In this document: positions 63,957-64,000 of the stretch, one piece after another
Numbering within the stretch: the stretch's first letter is position 1
Layout: each line of letters begins with the position of its first letter
Origin: an uncultured Tateyamaria sp.
Lineage (GTDB): Bacteria > Pseudomonadota > Alphaproteobacteria > Rhodobacterales > Rhodobacteraceae
Direction of reading: 5' to 3'
NCBI RefSeq assembly: GCF_947503465.1
Contig: NZ_CANNDN010000001.1
Span: forward strand, 1,860,001 to 1,924,000
Length of the DNA stretch: 64,000 bases
Made by a program: the position numbers and the translations under genes
Notes under the pieces: generated by a model
What the model saw: the letters and a program-made list of their open reading frames with translations, nothing else
The model's database searches: none
What the model was told of the DNA's origin: nothing

Positions 63957-64000
63957 TCGCGGGCGTTGACGCGGCCCATCACGGATCGCCGTTTTGCAAT

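Overview
The window is GC-rich alphaproteobacterial chromosome. Protein content points to the Roseobacter group of the Rhodobacteraceae: a fused TAXI-type TRAP transporter, a class I lysyl-tRNA synthetase, a Hint-domain protein, a glycine riboswitch, a reductive pyrimidine catabolism cluster and the mreBCD-mrdA-rodA block. Family-typical intergenic palindromes (CTTCTT...AAATA...GGGG hairpins) agree. No tRNA, rRNA, CRISPR array, transposase or prophage was seen.

Layout. 1-6.7 kb: the end of a type II NADH dehydrogenase-like flavoprotein, a class III aminotransferase, and a TRAP-TAXI receptor, fused permease and UspA set. 6.8-8.7 kb: a 48-residue membrane protein, a Gfo/Idh/MocA oxidoreductase of lower GC, and a DUF4864-like exported protein. 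9-13.6 kb: class I LysRS, a TerB-like protein, a lone phage/eCIS-type tail-tube protein, and a large exported protein with weak MACPF-like features. 13.65-20.99 kb: a tandem glycine riboswitch before a DadA-like oxidase, dacB, nadD, a MOSC protein, a lipoprotein hydrolase and ettA. 20.95-22.5 kb: a region of inverted repeats, a strong orphan terminator, DnaA-box-like sites and three small genes.

22.6-33.9 kb is a pyrimidine island. preT and preA (dihydropyrimidine dehydrogenase), a dihydropyrimidinase, a Zn-dependent ureidopropionase-type amidase and an NMT1/THI5-type ABC importer lie with a RutR-like regulator. Two RutR-like operators are visible, one between the amidase and rutR and a weaker one before preT. 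Two uncharacterised small genes lie inside this cluster. Together these would import a pyrimidine-like compound and degrade it to a beta-amino acid, CO2 and ammonia.

34-50.9 kb: cold-shock protein, an SRAP protein lacking the catalytic cysteine, tesA-like esterase divergent from an ybbA/ybbP-type ABC pair, an IMPase-GGCT pair, MATE exporter, gltX, DUF1801, an MBL hydrolase, a PHB-depolymerase-like esterase, Hint protein, nadE, and an exported protein with 18 MORN repeats. 51-57.9 kb: a small unknown gene, an FeS-type photolyase-related gene with an SDR, leuA behind a leucine-rich leader peptide and attenuator, an FAD monooxygenase and YceI. 58.2-63.96 kb: the rod-shape operon mreB, mreC, mreD, mrdA, rodA, in which the last four genes overlap by 4 bp.

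The items most worth a second look are the SRAP protein starting Met-Pro-Gly-Arg, the lone tail-tube protein and its neighbours, the inverted duplication of the ettA 3' end with the structured region behind it, the 16-bp palindrome TGTCCCCGCGGGGACA found four times, the riboswitch-controlled oxidase, and the small genes in the pyrimidine cluster.
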